The notes beneath the pieces were generated by a model, which saw nothing but the letters and a program-made list of their open reading frames with translations, was not told the DNA's origin and did not search any database. Shown here in pieces: positions 48,401-59,559 of a stretch of 64,000 bases of DNA (position 1 is its first letter; each line of letters begins with the position of its first letter). Position numbers and translations under genes: made by a program. Source of the DNA: Physella acuta (lineage: Eukaryota; Mollusca; Gastropoda; Physidae); assembly GCF_028476545.1 (NCBI RefSeq), contig NW_026731985.1:718501-782500 (forward strand), given 5' to 3'.

Positions 48401-51385
48401 TGGTCTTGAATAGAAAATTGTAGCTGGAGCAAAAGTTCCTTCTTCATTTCAAAAACCATAAATTAACTGCATGCAGAAAGTAAGTAGATAATTACAGTGA
48501 AGGGCATACATACCATACTCACTACTTTAGGAGTCGATTAATTCTTTGTCTTAAAGGGTTATTAATTCAAGATAAAGGTTCAGGGATAATAAGTATTACA
48601 AGAATAAAGAGCCACAAAATGTTTTTACACTAATGGAACTGCAGCTAAGACACTTATTTTTAAAATTTACTATGATTACATCAGTAAAAAGAGTCAAACA
48701 TGTTTGTTCATTATTGTTAACACAACTGATACAGAACAAATATGGTGATCTTGCATGTTATTTTTTAAAGATCCAAGTTTAAATAATTAGAAATATCTAA
48801 AATTTGAAATATCACATATTTATAAAAATCAAATGATACCCATTTTGAATGTTAAGTTGTGCAGCTTTAAAAATCCAGTTAGTTTAAAATAGATCATCTA
48901 GTCCTACCATTTTTATAGCTTTTGTCACTGTAGGGATGTATTAATACACAGATTTGTAAGATAAAAATAAACTCCAGTGATCACATTTTAAGCTGCATGT
49001 TTCAGTTTTCAAGAGCTAAATACTGCCATTACTGAAAAGCAAAAATGTGTTACAACCTGTGCCTTAGCCACCTAATATTGTGAATGGATCAGTAATATCA
49101 AACTATAAAAACATAATATTAAATTTTTGAAAATAATTTACCAACAGAGTATAAAGTAATCAAAAGTTCAGGTGTATTAGAAACAGAATTATGAAATTGA
49201 CTAAAAGAATACAATTGTATTAAAATACAAACAATGGTCCCATTGTGTTTCACAGATTACTTCAACTTTCTCACTTTTGGTCAAATTTGTTGAGTCCATC
49301 AGTTTGTAACTCAAATTATTTTCAAACAATCTGCATGTCAATAAAACCTACCAGAAAATAAGGTACCAATGATGTGGATTTAAGCATAAAAGTAGATTTT
49401 GTATTCCTGCCAAGTCATTATTATCAAACAGTAAACCAAATACTTTTTGACTGACAACTGGTAGTTATTGTGTTGTATATTCAGAAGTGGCACAAATATA
49501 TTGCAAAATAAAGTATGTGTATTTATGGATAATTTGTAATTCTAAAGTAATCAATTAAAATCCAGCCATCAGACACAAGAAAACAAGAGACAATATGCAA
49601 AAAAGTTAATACTAACTGAAAATTAAAGTAATTCTACACGATACAATGTGATAGTTCACTAGTATATATATACATTTCAAAGCAATTTTTACAAGACTTT
49701 AAGGCTCTCTAACAGATTTCATTCATTACATAAATATAACACAAGAAAAAGTATTTATTGTTTTTGAGAATATACATACTTCACAACAAATATACAGGAA
49801 ACAATATCTTCTGTACAAATTAAATGGTCAAAGCAGGCTAAAGAAATATATTGAAATATTGACCCAGCTCGTTATTCCAATAAGAAAGGTATATATTTGC
49901 AACCAACACACCTTCAATCAATAATGGAATAATTTTGAATCCTTTTGCGGTGACATTGGACCACAATATCCAGAACACCATTTACTGTCTGGGTCGGTGC
50001 TAGGAAGCTTTACTGGCCCTAAGTAAAACGACATGCTTTAACTTTATTTTTTACTACTAAGTAACAGTAAAAAAATGTATGGTACAATATATCAGGCACA
50101 AAAAAAAAAACACAGAGGAAACTATTATAGCCTACAATACTTATTTATAAAAATCTACAAACAAAGCCTCCATAAAAGAGAAAGAAGTTATGTAGCACTG
50201 TGGTGAACATGAATATTTAAAATATTGTAGGTTTCATATTTGCTATAGTATTCTCATTTTTTAAAATTGTGTATTAAGGGCTAAGGGTGTGCTTTTCTGA
50301 GACAAATAACTGATTAAGGGATTGCCTTATTTGGACAATATCTGGAGCATAATTACAGTGGAAAATGATAACACTAACCATTACAAAAGAATGACATTAA
50401 CTAATATGACTCCAATAAAACCACTTTAAAGGTTAGGGATTTCCAAGTTTGAGGGAAAATGTATGGTCACGTTGAACAGCTATATCTGCCATAATACTGG
50501 TCAGGAAACAATATTAATAGTGCATCATGCTTTGTTACAAAACAATAAGATTAATCACAAATATGTTGAAACTCACAGCAGTCAAAACAAGAAATGAAAT
50601 ATTAAGCAATGTGTTATTACAGTCTGCACAATTATATACACATGGTATTTTTCATTGCAGGCATTACTAAGTATATTTAATCCCAACATTACAAAGCAAA
50701 TGATATTCTACTAATTATAATAAATATTTTTTTTCCTTTTATAAGAAACAAAATGTATTAAGTAAATGCATCTTATTTTTTCTCATAATTAGAATATTAA
50801 TAGTTTTGCAATTAAGGGTCAAATATGTTTTGTAGTACAGGTTAGCTAATGCCTCAGCACCCATCAAAATGTTATATTTTACAGCATTATTGCATAATAA
50901 ATATTGACCTACTGTTGTCACCATATAACGTGGCAAAACTGCTGAGTTAAACAAAGTAAATTGTGGCCTCGAAGTTGTTTACTTTAACACATTGTGGTCT
51001 ATCAACATTATGTTTAATGAACTTAATAAAAAACTATTTCACAAAACACAAAGGTTTCAATAGTTAAAACAATAACATTTTCTTCGTAGACAATTTTATT
51101 TATTTTTAAAAATGGTGATGGAAAAAACATGACTTTCAAAAGCCAATGATGTTGCACAAGCATAGTTGAACAAACGCTGCCGTACATAAGAAAAACAATA
51201 GCCAGCAATATGAACTAAATTCCTTGCAAAGAAATATGATCCTTTACAGCCTTCAGGACATCACACTGCCATGAGCATACTTAAAAATGACATCACATTA
51301 AATATTGCAACATTTTGATTCCTAAAGTATAACCTTTCATTGTAAAATTCAATATTATATAAAAATGTCAACAAGATGAAAAGAT
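44300..51385. other. Long stretch without a recognised gene, INPP1 and Ral 3' ends
   Basis: AT-rich DNA between convergent genes. It holds a (TA)n microsatellite at about 45370-45452 and the exon-like segment at 46550-46694. On the minus strand the first AATAAA after Ral exon 4b is at 51095-51100, so some of this DNA is Ral 3' UTR. No mobile-element ends with target duplications were found here, in contrast to 31-41 kb. Confidence 0.45.
46550..46694 (-). other. Possible terminal coding exon of an unidentified gene
   Basis: On the minus strand a pyrimidine-rich TTTTTATAG acceptor is followed by 48 open codons ending in TAA, then AATAAA about 45 bp later. The predicted peptide includes SPPYPNDAAALATTYLHF and SLTFPELF and has the composition of real protein, but I do not recognise it. 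Further short open pieces with splice-like borders lie upstream on the same strand (about 47308-47655). It may be a nested small gene, a decayed one, or chance. Confidence 0.3.
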
Positions 51386-51502
51386 CTACAAGATGACACA
51401 TTTTTTCTTTCCACCTGTTGGTTTTTTCTTCTGTTTCCCATTGCTTTGCTTGCTGGCTTCCATTTTACGTGAACGAATCTCGCGCATCAAATCATAGAAA
51501 AC
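51386..51502 (-). CDS. RAL: Ral last exon 4b: polybasic tail ending CVIL
   Basis: Acceptor TTTTTAATGCAG, then [18 protein letters not shown], a lysine-rich stretch [12 protein letters not shown] and CVIL before TAG; 38 residues. It aligns directly with the tail of human RalA (VFFDLMREIRARKMEDSK). A C-terminal Leu in the CAAX box predicts geranylgeranylation, the usual Ral anchor. This is the downstream, canonical version of the terminal exon. Confidence 0.92.
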   Translation of the reverse strand, partial: VFYDLMREIRSRKMEASKQSNGKQKKKPTGGKKKCVIL

Positions 51503-54500
51503 CTGCATTAAAAAGCATTTTCTGTTGAATTACATGGTGGGATTTTAATGCATTCTCATAAGAATGTACAAAGGTTAATGGCAGTTATTTTTAAACACAA
51601 ACAAAAACTTTACAGTTAGTGTTACAGGTCTGCACTATTGTAATTAAAACAAAGTTAAGTAATAATTTTGTTAGTATCAAATTAAAATAATATAGAAAAG
51701 CATAATGAAAAAAAACCTTTCAATTTGACTTTCTTAAAATAATGAATGCAACACCTGAGATTTCTCATGCATTTTGCCCAACATGAATTGAGCAGTTAAA
51801 TAAGCATCTAAGCTCTTCAAAATATAAAAGCATGGAAAATGGGTAAAACACAATTTTATAAAATCAAAGTGTAGGTGCTGTCTGCAATTGATATAATTCT
51901 TGATAACAAATAAGATAAATGAGTTTCATTTTTCAAATCAGCAAGGTATAATTAGGATGGGATTAAGTTAAAAGAGAGCAGTAAGTTGGCATATAATTAC
52001 TTTGGATCAGAATGAAAAAAATATGCCTAATTCAGCAATAATGTAACAGTGAATTTAAAAAGTGTTAGATTTAATAATTACCAATATATACTATTAAATA
52101 TACAGTTAAATACTCTGGAAAAATCCATTTACACAGTCCCATAAGCTGCATAGACAAAAATCTAGGTGCAGCTTTACTTTGTATAATCATGCACAGTGTT
52201 TTTATGGTTAAGTACATTGAACAAATCAATTCAGGAGGATAAGGCCTGGGAATTGGATGTGTAAAGAATAGGTGAGAAGTGAAGGTATTTGGCAAAACCA
52301 TAAAACAATTTCATAAGCTTTACTATATATTACCTCTTGCCTATTTTAGGCGTGCTACAGGACATTAGTAATATGAATAATAGGTATTATAAAAAATGGT
52401 GTAATTACCAAGGGGGTAATTAATGAGTGGGGATGTCACAAACCTATATCCAGCTTAAAACAAAAATAACTTACTGATCTAATAGTATTTACATACTAAT
52501 TTTGGCAAATAATGATTTGTAGTCCAAACAGAAATAAAACCAAAGTTTGCTAAGGGAATAATATGTCTCCAAGTAGCAGATAATTTTGGGAAGAAGGAAC
52601 AGAACATATCACATCTAAGCTAATTGGAATTTAATTTTAAAGACTCTTTGCTTTATCACATAGGAAAATATGGTCAAAAGTGCATGGTGTGGGTTAATCA
52701 GGTTTCTGGTAAAAGCAGTCCTTATTTATCACTGAAATATACCTGCAATGCATAAACATTACATTAGAACACAATTACACCCAGTTGTTTGATTAGACTT
52801 TGGGGAGAGAGTTGAGTTCTGTTTCTTAGCTCGTCGACCAGCTGGCGATGACTTATACTGATCAATTTTTAATAATAGATCATAGAATACCTGGAATATA
52901 AATTTTCTTTCAACTTAAAATACTCATTTGAGATAAATTTAGAAATTTTTCATTTTCATATTTGTATTTAAACATTTTTGGATAGGTTACATAAATAATA
53001 TTTTAAAGGAGAGAACTTTATAAACTATTGAAAATAACAACCAACTTAATTCTTTAATCCCTTAATTATTTTCACTTTTTACTGAATTATTTTTGTTTCA
53101 CCAAACTTTATTCAGCAGCCTACCTATTTTGCAAAACGATTTAAAACCACTGATTTAAAACCACACATTGCTAATATAAATTAACCATAATTGAATGCCA
53201 TACACCCTAATATTAATTTTAAGTAACTATTTATTTACTGCAGAAAGATAATTAGTTAAATTGATAATTTTTTTGGGGGGAAAAATATGCTTACATAGGG
53301 AAAATCAATTATAAGAAAGAGCCGACCCGCTGCGTATCATATGCCGCTATTTAGTTGTTTTTTTTCTACTTTTCAGTAATTTATAATTTGTGAATTCGAC
53401 AGTACCAATGCTGCCATTGAAAATATTTGCTTAAAAACACTACCCCCCCCCCCACGTGAAAGCAGCCTCCTCTTAGTTACCTCCCCTAAGTTTAAAATCG
53501 TTTCAAACTAAATTATCTGCCCCTAATAGCCGTCACCAAACCCGTCTCTATGATTGTAAAATGTAAACAGAGTGAACACCGCTCACCAGATCATGTGGGG
53601 GTGGGGTGGGGGTGGTAGTGATAGAGAGGAAGAGAGGGGACTGCAAGGAGGCGCTTGCAGCTTGTTTTCTAACTGATCCCAGAAGAAAATTATATATATA
53701 GATTGTTTTTTATGAGTTCGTATTCATAGAAATTGTAACTTGAAGATGGGCTAACCCTAAAGGGATGATAGGCAGTGAATGAATGTAATCAATGTAAAAC
53801 TATCTAAACAAAAAATTGAGCATTTTTCACAATATAATCGAAAGATGTAAGAAACAAATTATAAAGCCTGTAAAATACAAACATTTTTAAATTTAAAACT
53901 GAATTTGGTTTTTATTCAATGTTTGAATATCTTTTTTTTTCTATAAAATATTAAGAGTGTATTTTCTGTGAAAATCTATTAAAAAATAGTTACAAATTAA
54001 CAATCTTGAATCTATAGATGTTAATGGCGCCTATAATTTGACCTCAATTAGCAAAATCAGCACTTTGATTAGTTTCCAAAATGCTACCTGGATGTGGTAA
54101 ACAACAAAAATTTAAGTTTGCAATTCAATAGTTCAAAATAATTTAAATTCCCAGGGGAGAAAAACTTATGAAACCACAGATGATGGCTACAGTAACTTAA
54201 CATGGGAAATAATACACAAGATTTTTGGAATTCAAAGCTTCAGTTAAAATGTTAGCAAAATACTAGATGACAAATTAGCTGTTAATTAATTACAGGACAG
54301 CCCAGACAATTTACAGGAGAAATCAAACATGTGAAATAGTTAGTAATGGAACAGATAGCTGAAATTATTCTTGTGAGTGCTAAAACCAATTTTTTTCAAA
54401 TCCTGCGAATAAATCATTAGAAATGCTTTACTGAACGCCTTAGGAAAACATTCTTACCTTATCTACATTAGCCCTAGTTTTTGCTGATGTTTCTACATAA

Positions 54501-57355
54501 TTCACATTCCATTCCTGAGCTCGCCTAGTTGCTTCTTCAACACTAACTTGTCTCTGATCTGCTAAATCCACCATATTACCAACTAGTAAAAAGGGAATGT
54601 TTTCATCATTTTTCACTCTAAGAATTTGCTCCCTGAAATTAAAGCAATAAAACTCCAGTCTTGGTTAAAAAAAAAAAAATTAGTTTAGCAAAAGAGAAGT
54701 CAACAAAACTATTGAAAAGAGATAGCTATTATTATAATGACCATTAATTCAACTCCCACAATTTTAAACTTTAAAAAATTCAACTGAGGAAATATTGTAA
54801 AAATAATTAAAGGACATTTAATTCAAAGTGATTTACAATAAATATATAAATGTCTCATTTGATCTATACACACAAAAATTAGAGTTGTTCACTTTGATTT
54901 ATTTAACTTATCACACACTGTCATAGACACACAGTAAGTTTTTCTTTCTTTCAACTGAAAACAAATTAATTCTTTACCTGAAATCTTGTGTTGCCTGGAA
55001 GGATTCTTGCTCTTTGATTGAAAATACACAAAGAAATCCTTCTCCACTTCTAAAATAATTGTCACGAATAGCTGCATAGTCTTCTTGGCCTGCTGTGTCT
55101 AAAATATCTATCTGGACTTCTTCTCCATCAAGAACTACTTTTTTTCTATATGAATCTGCTTTAGTTGGTTCATAATCTTCAACAAACTGTAAAAATAAAG
55201 ATTCATGTAAAATATATGATACATATATAACAATGGGGACATTTTAAAACTAACTTACAAGAAAAAGATAAGACATATAAAGTAGCCTATTGAAGAAAAT
55301 AATATAGTCAGTAGGAATTTATGTATGTAAAAAAAGCTAGAACACGGGTTCCCAACCTGGGGGTCGCGACCCCCCTGGGGGTCGCGAAGGGCTTTCTGGG
55401 GGGTCGCCAACTGGTATGCTATACCTTAGTAATTTGAAACAAAACATAAATATTTAGAAGAATTTTTGAAATTCGGCTTCACTAACATCACTGGAAAGGG
55501 AATAGAGAAGAAGCAATGTTTACTGTACAAAGTTGTTCTCAGTCACGAGTTTATGAAATCTTCAAAACTAAAACGTCATTTGACACGAGTCATTCGAAAC
55601 ACACCAAAAATGATATGGAGTTCTATCCTCGGTATGAAGCTAGTTGCAAACGTCAGAGACTTGACCGAACAGGAAGTTTTCACCAAGGAAACACAGCATT
55701 AGTGCAAGCATCACATGAAGTCGCGACAGAAAATGCCAAGCAAAAAAAAAAACACAATAGGAGAAAATCTCATCAAACGCTGCATGTTGAAGATGGTGAA
55801 GTTAATTCTTACATGTCCGTAGATGTTAAATAACATATTTTTTTTTATTGAAATTAAGCTTTCACCATTGTTTGCTTTTCAAGTTGATAAATCAACAGAC
55901 GCGAGTTCGTGTTCGCAGTTGCTGGTCTTTGTCTATATTTATTCAGATGATAGCAAGAAGAGTTGCTCTTTTGTGAAGATAGCATGGAGAAAATAAATAC
56001 GTTTTTTTTTTAAATTGGATGATTAAAATAGGTTAAAACGGCTGTGAGGGTTTGTACGGATGGTCCACCATCTATGTTTAGGTCAAAATCGGGCTTTCAG
56101 AAAGCAGAAAAGATTTAGCTCCCTAACCACTGCCCTCACCAATCGCCATCAAGACTCCATTGCTAGTATAAGTCGTAAATTATATAAAATCTGGAGCCTT
56201 CAAAGAACTGAGCAAAGACCTGAATAAAGATCACGAGGTTCTGCTCTTCTACACTACAGTGCGCTGGCTGTCAAACGAATTGTTGTGAATCGTGTTTTTG
56301 AATTGAAATCTGAAATCAAATTGTTCTTGGAAGTGCAAAGGAAACAAGACTTGTTGGTATACTTAAAACGACATAGAGTGGTCGGAGAGATTATCATACC
56401 TAGCAGATGTGTTCGAACATCAACACAAGCATAACCTGAAGCTTCAGGTAAAATGAACGAATATTATCACTTTCCATGATAATCTTGGGGCATTTTGATC
56501 AAAGCTGCAAAATTGGCGAAGAAAATAAATCTTGGAAATATTGTAAATTTGAGAAACTCTTCAGTGTGGTAGATGAATCTAATTGTGAGATAATTAAAAT
56601 TTTGAAAGAAGACATTTCTGGGCATTTTGAATCTATTGAAAACGAACTGCATCGCTATTTCTCTGAGCTGAAAAAAAAAGAATCTGCATTGACGCATTAT
56701 CCATTCTATTCTTCCCTTGATGTTGCCAGCATTCCCGATGAATTACAAGATGAATTCTTTGATTTGTAGAACGATTCCGCGTAAGATGAAAAACTTCATT
56801 TTGGTGTAGTATTAACCATTTATATCCAAACGTAAAATTGATTAACTTTTCGAGAATATAATTTTATTTTGAACACGATTTTTCGATTAAAAACAAAATT
56901 AAGGTAATGATAATGACATAGGTTGGCGTTAACAAAAAAAAAATACTTAAAAAAAATATATAAAAATGTTTAGTGAATAGTATGCAATTTTACTCATGGT
57001 ATTAAAACAGTTACCAAGAGTAGTTCATATTGAAAGTCTACTAGAGAATCTTATTTTAGTGCTTATTGATTTCCATACTAATTTCGGCTTTTTAATTCTA
57101 TGGGGGTCGCTGGTCACTTAATTTTTACAAAAGGGGGTCGCCACTCGAAAAAGGTTGGGAACCACTGAGCTAGAACAACAATGACCAATTGTGAATAATT
57201 AATGGCTATAGAATATTTCAAAATAAAAATATTTTTAAAATTCTTACCTCATCATACATAAATTGCAGAGTAAGAGCAGATTTACCTACACCACCACTAC
57301 CCACCATTATAACTTTGTGTATAACAGCAGGCTGTTGGGTCTTTGCTTTTGACAT
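51386..57355 (-). CDS. RAL: Ral small GTPase with two alternative last exons
   Basis: Shared exons 57355-57248, 55186-54978 and 54632-54458 encode 164 residues. The last exon is either 52890-52759 (207 residues in total) or 51502-51386 (202). Ral GTPases control exocyst-dependent vesicle delivery and other membrane events. Recognition rests on [51 protein letters not shown] and [17 protein letters not shown]. Motifs: P-loop 19-26, switch I T44, DTAGQE 66-71, ETSAK 153-157. The G4 motif reads NMVD (125-128) where NKxD is expected; residue 126 is Met, coded ATG. The ATG follows a splice-acceptor-like TTGTTTTCAG by 13 bases, so a non-coding first exon lies upstream, towards MED1. The shared 3' exon context and the similar VFYDL openings suggest exon duplication. 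A decayed hAT transposon sits in the intron between exons 1 and 2. Confidence 0.95.
52759..52890 (-). CDS. RAL: Ral alternative last exon 4a: tail ending CNCVLM
   Basis: Acceptor AAATTTATATTCCAG, then [13 protein letters not shown], a middle part with GRRAKK, and TTGCNCVLM before TAA; 43 residues. The start is homologous to exon 4b and in the same phase, so splicing exon 3 to either is in frame. A C-terminal Met in the CAAX box predicts farnesylation, and the Cys two residues before the CAAX Cys could be palmitoylated. Only a GATAAA-type poly(A) signal was seen close downstream. Use of this exon is inferred, not shown. Confidence 0.8.
   Translation of the reverse strand, partial: VFYDLLLKIDQYKSSPAGRRAKKQNSTLSPKSNQTTGCNCVLM
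53400..53702 (+). repeat. Dispersed about 300-bp repeat, copy B, uninterrupted
   Basis: From GCTGCCATTGAAAATATTTG to AGAAAATTATATATATAGAT, this matches 38849-39790 without the 592-bp MITE. At the matching point it reads GGGGGTGGTAGTGATAGAGA, a single GGTGGTAG, which is the empty site of the insertion in copy A. It lies in the Ral intron between exons 3 and 4a. Confidence 0.8.
55343..57167 (+). mobile_element. Decayed hAT transposon of the Buster type in Ral intron 1
   Basis: Ends CACGGGTTCCCAACCTGGGG and (reverse complement of the right end) CAGTGGTTCCCAACCT. The 8-bp target duplication AGCTAGAA lies at 55335-55342 and 57168-57175. The 1.8-kb interior carries pieces of a transposase related to the ZBED5/SCAND3 (Buster) group. 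It is opposite in orientation to Ral and lies in the intron between exons 1 and 2. Confidence 0.88.
55466..56769 (+). pseudogene. Broken hAT (Buster-type) transposase remains
   Basis: Recognisable pieces in several frames: [13 protein letters not shown] and [14 protein letters not shown] (BED-finger side), [11 protein letters not shown], a [18 protein letters not shown] piece like the catalytic-core VDESTD region, WRRSLSN-like remnants, and a last open stretch at 56476-56769 with [15 protein letters not shown]. Frames shift and stop codons fall between the pieces, and the C-terminal hAT dimerisation region expected after DELQDEF is not visible. It cannot encode an active enzyme. Confidence 0.75.
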
Positions 57356-58308
57356 GGTGGATGTTTAACTCTGAAAACAAGTTAAAAAGTGCTAATTGAA
57401 AATAATGATTCATAATCGGTTTAGAATAGAAATAAGTGAAACAATTTAGACAGAAAATATTGGACCATTAGCTAAAATAAATTACCACATAGACTACTTT
57501 GTACAATTAACATTTTCATCATTATAAACATAGTCTATTGCATATTATTTATATTAATTTATATAAATTAGCAGGCCTAAAGAATTTTTGTCAGACTAGA
57601 TAGATTGAGATTCTGTAGTTTTAGTAATAGGCCTACTAATAGTATAATAATAATACTATATGTAGACTAAGAATTTGTTATCATTTATTTTACATTATAC
57701 TCTATTCTAGACTTAATTTTTCTCATGGTAGAGTCAAGAGTATTTAATTTAGACTGAGATTCTTATGCATACATGGAATCTGGAAATAACTAAATAAAAT
57801 TCATTTCTGTGTATTTGTTATACCAGTGTCAGCTAAAAGAGAGGTGTTAGGTTACTGGGTAGTTGATACACTTGTGACTTGGTTATGTCAATGCTAACCC
57901 TCTCCCTAACCGTAGTCCTACCATACACCTAAACCTAATTTCTAACAATAAAATTATACTTGAGATTACTGTACTGCAGATAACCTAGCACACTTATATG
58001 TATTTCGACTATCTGAATAGTCTTTTATATACCTACATAATAGTCTTTATATATACATCAGAATATAGTAAACACAATTATCTAGATCTTTCTAACACTG
58101 TGTGACTGTGTTTACACTTGAAACATGTAGGCCTATCCTATACAATAAGCCTACGTGTCTAGAAAAAAACCAGCAACAAGTTAATTGTATATGAAAACAT
58201 CTTTCCCGTGTTACACATGCAGGCCTATACTTAGTTGTTTTTTTCTAGACATGAATAGTATACTTGTCGCAAGTGCAAACACTGTTTGATATGAGAATGA
58301 AAAATATC

Positions 58309-58970
58309 TAGATCTGCAATCCAGGACTAGATCTAAATCTAGTCAACTGTCAAGTAGTCTAGGACCAAGGAAATCTAGAATCTACTCAATCTAGATTGCA
58401 AGAATTATATCTCCTATTCTAATTCTATTCCTCAATTCTTATACTATAATCCAGATCTAGGTCAAGATTAAATTAGAGAATCTAGATCTAGACCAGGGGT
58501 CTCCAAACTATGGCCCGCGGGCCGGATGTGGCCCGCGAGGTCCTCTCATCCGGCCTCAGAGATCTTTTTGTCCACGGAAAAAACGTTTGTTGGTGCTGGC
58601 TGAAGAACTTTTCCCAGAAATATCAAAGACATGCCTGGAAGAAACTGGCCCTCGAACTGACATTTGTTTGTTAATGCGGCCCTCAGACTGAAAAGTTTGG
58701 AGACCCTGATCTAGACTATACTAAACTTACTATACTAGATCTACTATGTAGGCCGAGATGTGCTAGTGAACTTAGTTGACTACATTCTAAAAATTAAAAT
58801 AAAGATCTGATCTAGATTTTATTAATAATTTAATATCCTAGACCTAGACTCTAGACTCCTAGACTAGATCTAGCCTAGTCCTTGTCTTTAGTACTCAGTT
58901 TAAAGTGAGTTTAGATGACTTCTAGATTTAGAATCTAGAAAACTAGATGAGGAGTCGGAGTAACAACTTA
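58309..58970. repeat. TCTAGA/AGATCT-rich patches near the Ral promoter
   Basis: Repeated TCTAGA and AGATCT hexamers are scattered at about 58309-58400, 58450-58493 and 58709-58970, interrupted by a hAT MITE that landed in one of them. Confidence 0.65.
58494..58708. mobile_element. hAT-type MITE, 215 bp, inserted in a TCTAGA tract
   Basis: Ends CAGGGGTCTCCAAACT and (reverse complement of the right end) CAGGGTCTCCAAACTTTTCA. The 8-bp target duplication ATCTAGAC lies at 58486-58493 and 58709-58716. The start continues GGCCCGCGGGCC, the typical opening of a widespread animal hAT group. A GCGGCCCTCAGAC block near the right end is part of the same family pattern. Confidence 0.9.
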
Positions 58971-59199
58971 CAAAAAAACTAAAGTAATTAAAGTAACACA
59001 CCTAAGAAAAAAAAATCATTTTACTTTTACTTGATAACTGGCTGATAACACACCGGTCTAATGTAAGAAATAAAAATACATTAGAATTAAAAAGGAATTA
59101 GCAATAATTTAAAACAGGTCTAAATAAATTAACAGGTTAATTTTAAAAATACAATTTATTTATAGTCTAGTCTAAATACTAAAACGGACTTACTCAAAA

Positions 59200-59559
59200 A
59201 CAATAAAGAAAACTATTAAAGGCAACTCATTGGTAGGAAAACTTTTTTTCCCAAACTGGAAATGGCGATAACTTTCAAAGGTGTGATGGGATTGATGACG
59301 TCATTGTGACCCTGCGTAGTGACCCCGGCTGGGGAAGTGCGTTTACTATGCTTGGGATGCAAATGTACGCATAACTTGAAATGTTTTCATCGAAAAATGG
59401 AGATCCTACTGTATTGTGTAATAAATACTTAGAGATTAACTTACTTATTAAAAATTAAAGCCACAAACACAATGACCTTACACATTCTGGCACTCACAAA
59501 TTTACTAATGAGAAGCCACTACTAGAGGCCGCTGAGGATTGTTGAGTGCACAATCAAAG
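59200..59559. promoter_or_regulatory. Shared divergent promoter between Ral and MED1
   Basis: Ral reads leftward and MED1 rightward from this interval. It contains a perfect CRE palindrome, TGACGTCA, at 59296-59303 within GATTGATGACGTCATTGTG, and a YY1-like GGAAATGGCGATAA near 59265. Base composition is less AT-rich than around it. No TATA box is evident. Promoter function is inferred from position and these motifs. Confidence 0.5.
59296..59303. promoter_or_regulatory. CRE palindrome TGACGTCA
   Basis: An exact 8-bp cyclic-AMP response element, the binding site of CREB/ATF proteins. It lies 257 bp before the MED1 start codon and on the upstream side of Ral. Confidence 0.6.

Larger units (their letters stand above)
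57356..59200 (-). other. Ral 5' UTR intron and upstream DNA
   Basis: The acceptor TTGTTTTCAG just before the Ral start shows that a 5' UTR intron begins here on the minus strand. No exon was recognised inside. It contains TCTAGA/AGATCT patches (about 58309-58970) and the hAT MITE at 58494-58708. The non-coding first exon of Ral should lie near 59.0-59.3 kb, by inference only. Confidence 0.4.

Noticed and set aside
52071-52301. Minus-strand open frame between Ral exons 4a and 4b as a third alternative last exon
   Set aside because: It has no VFYDL-like opening in phase and no CAAX ending.
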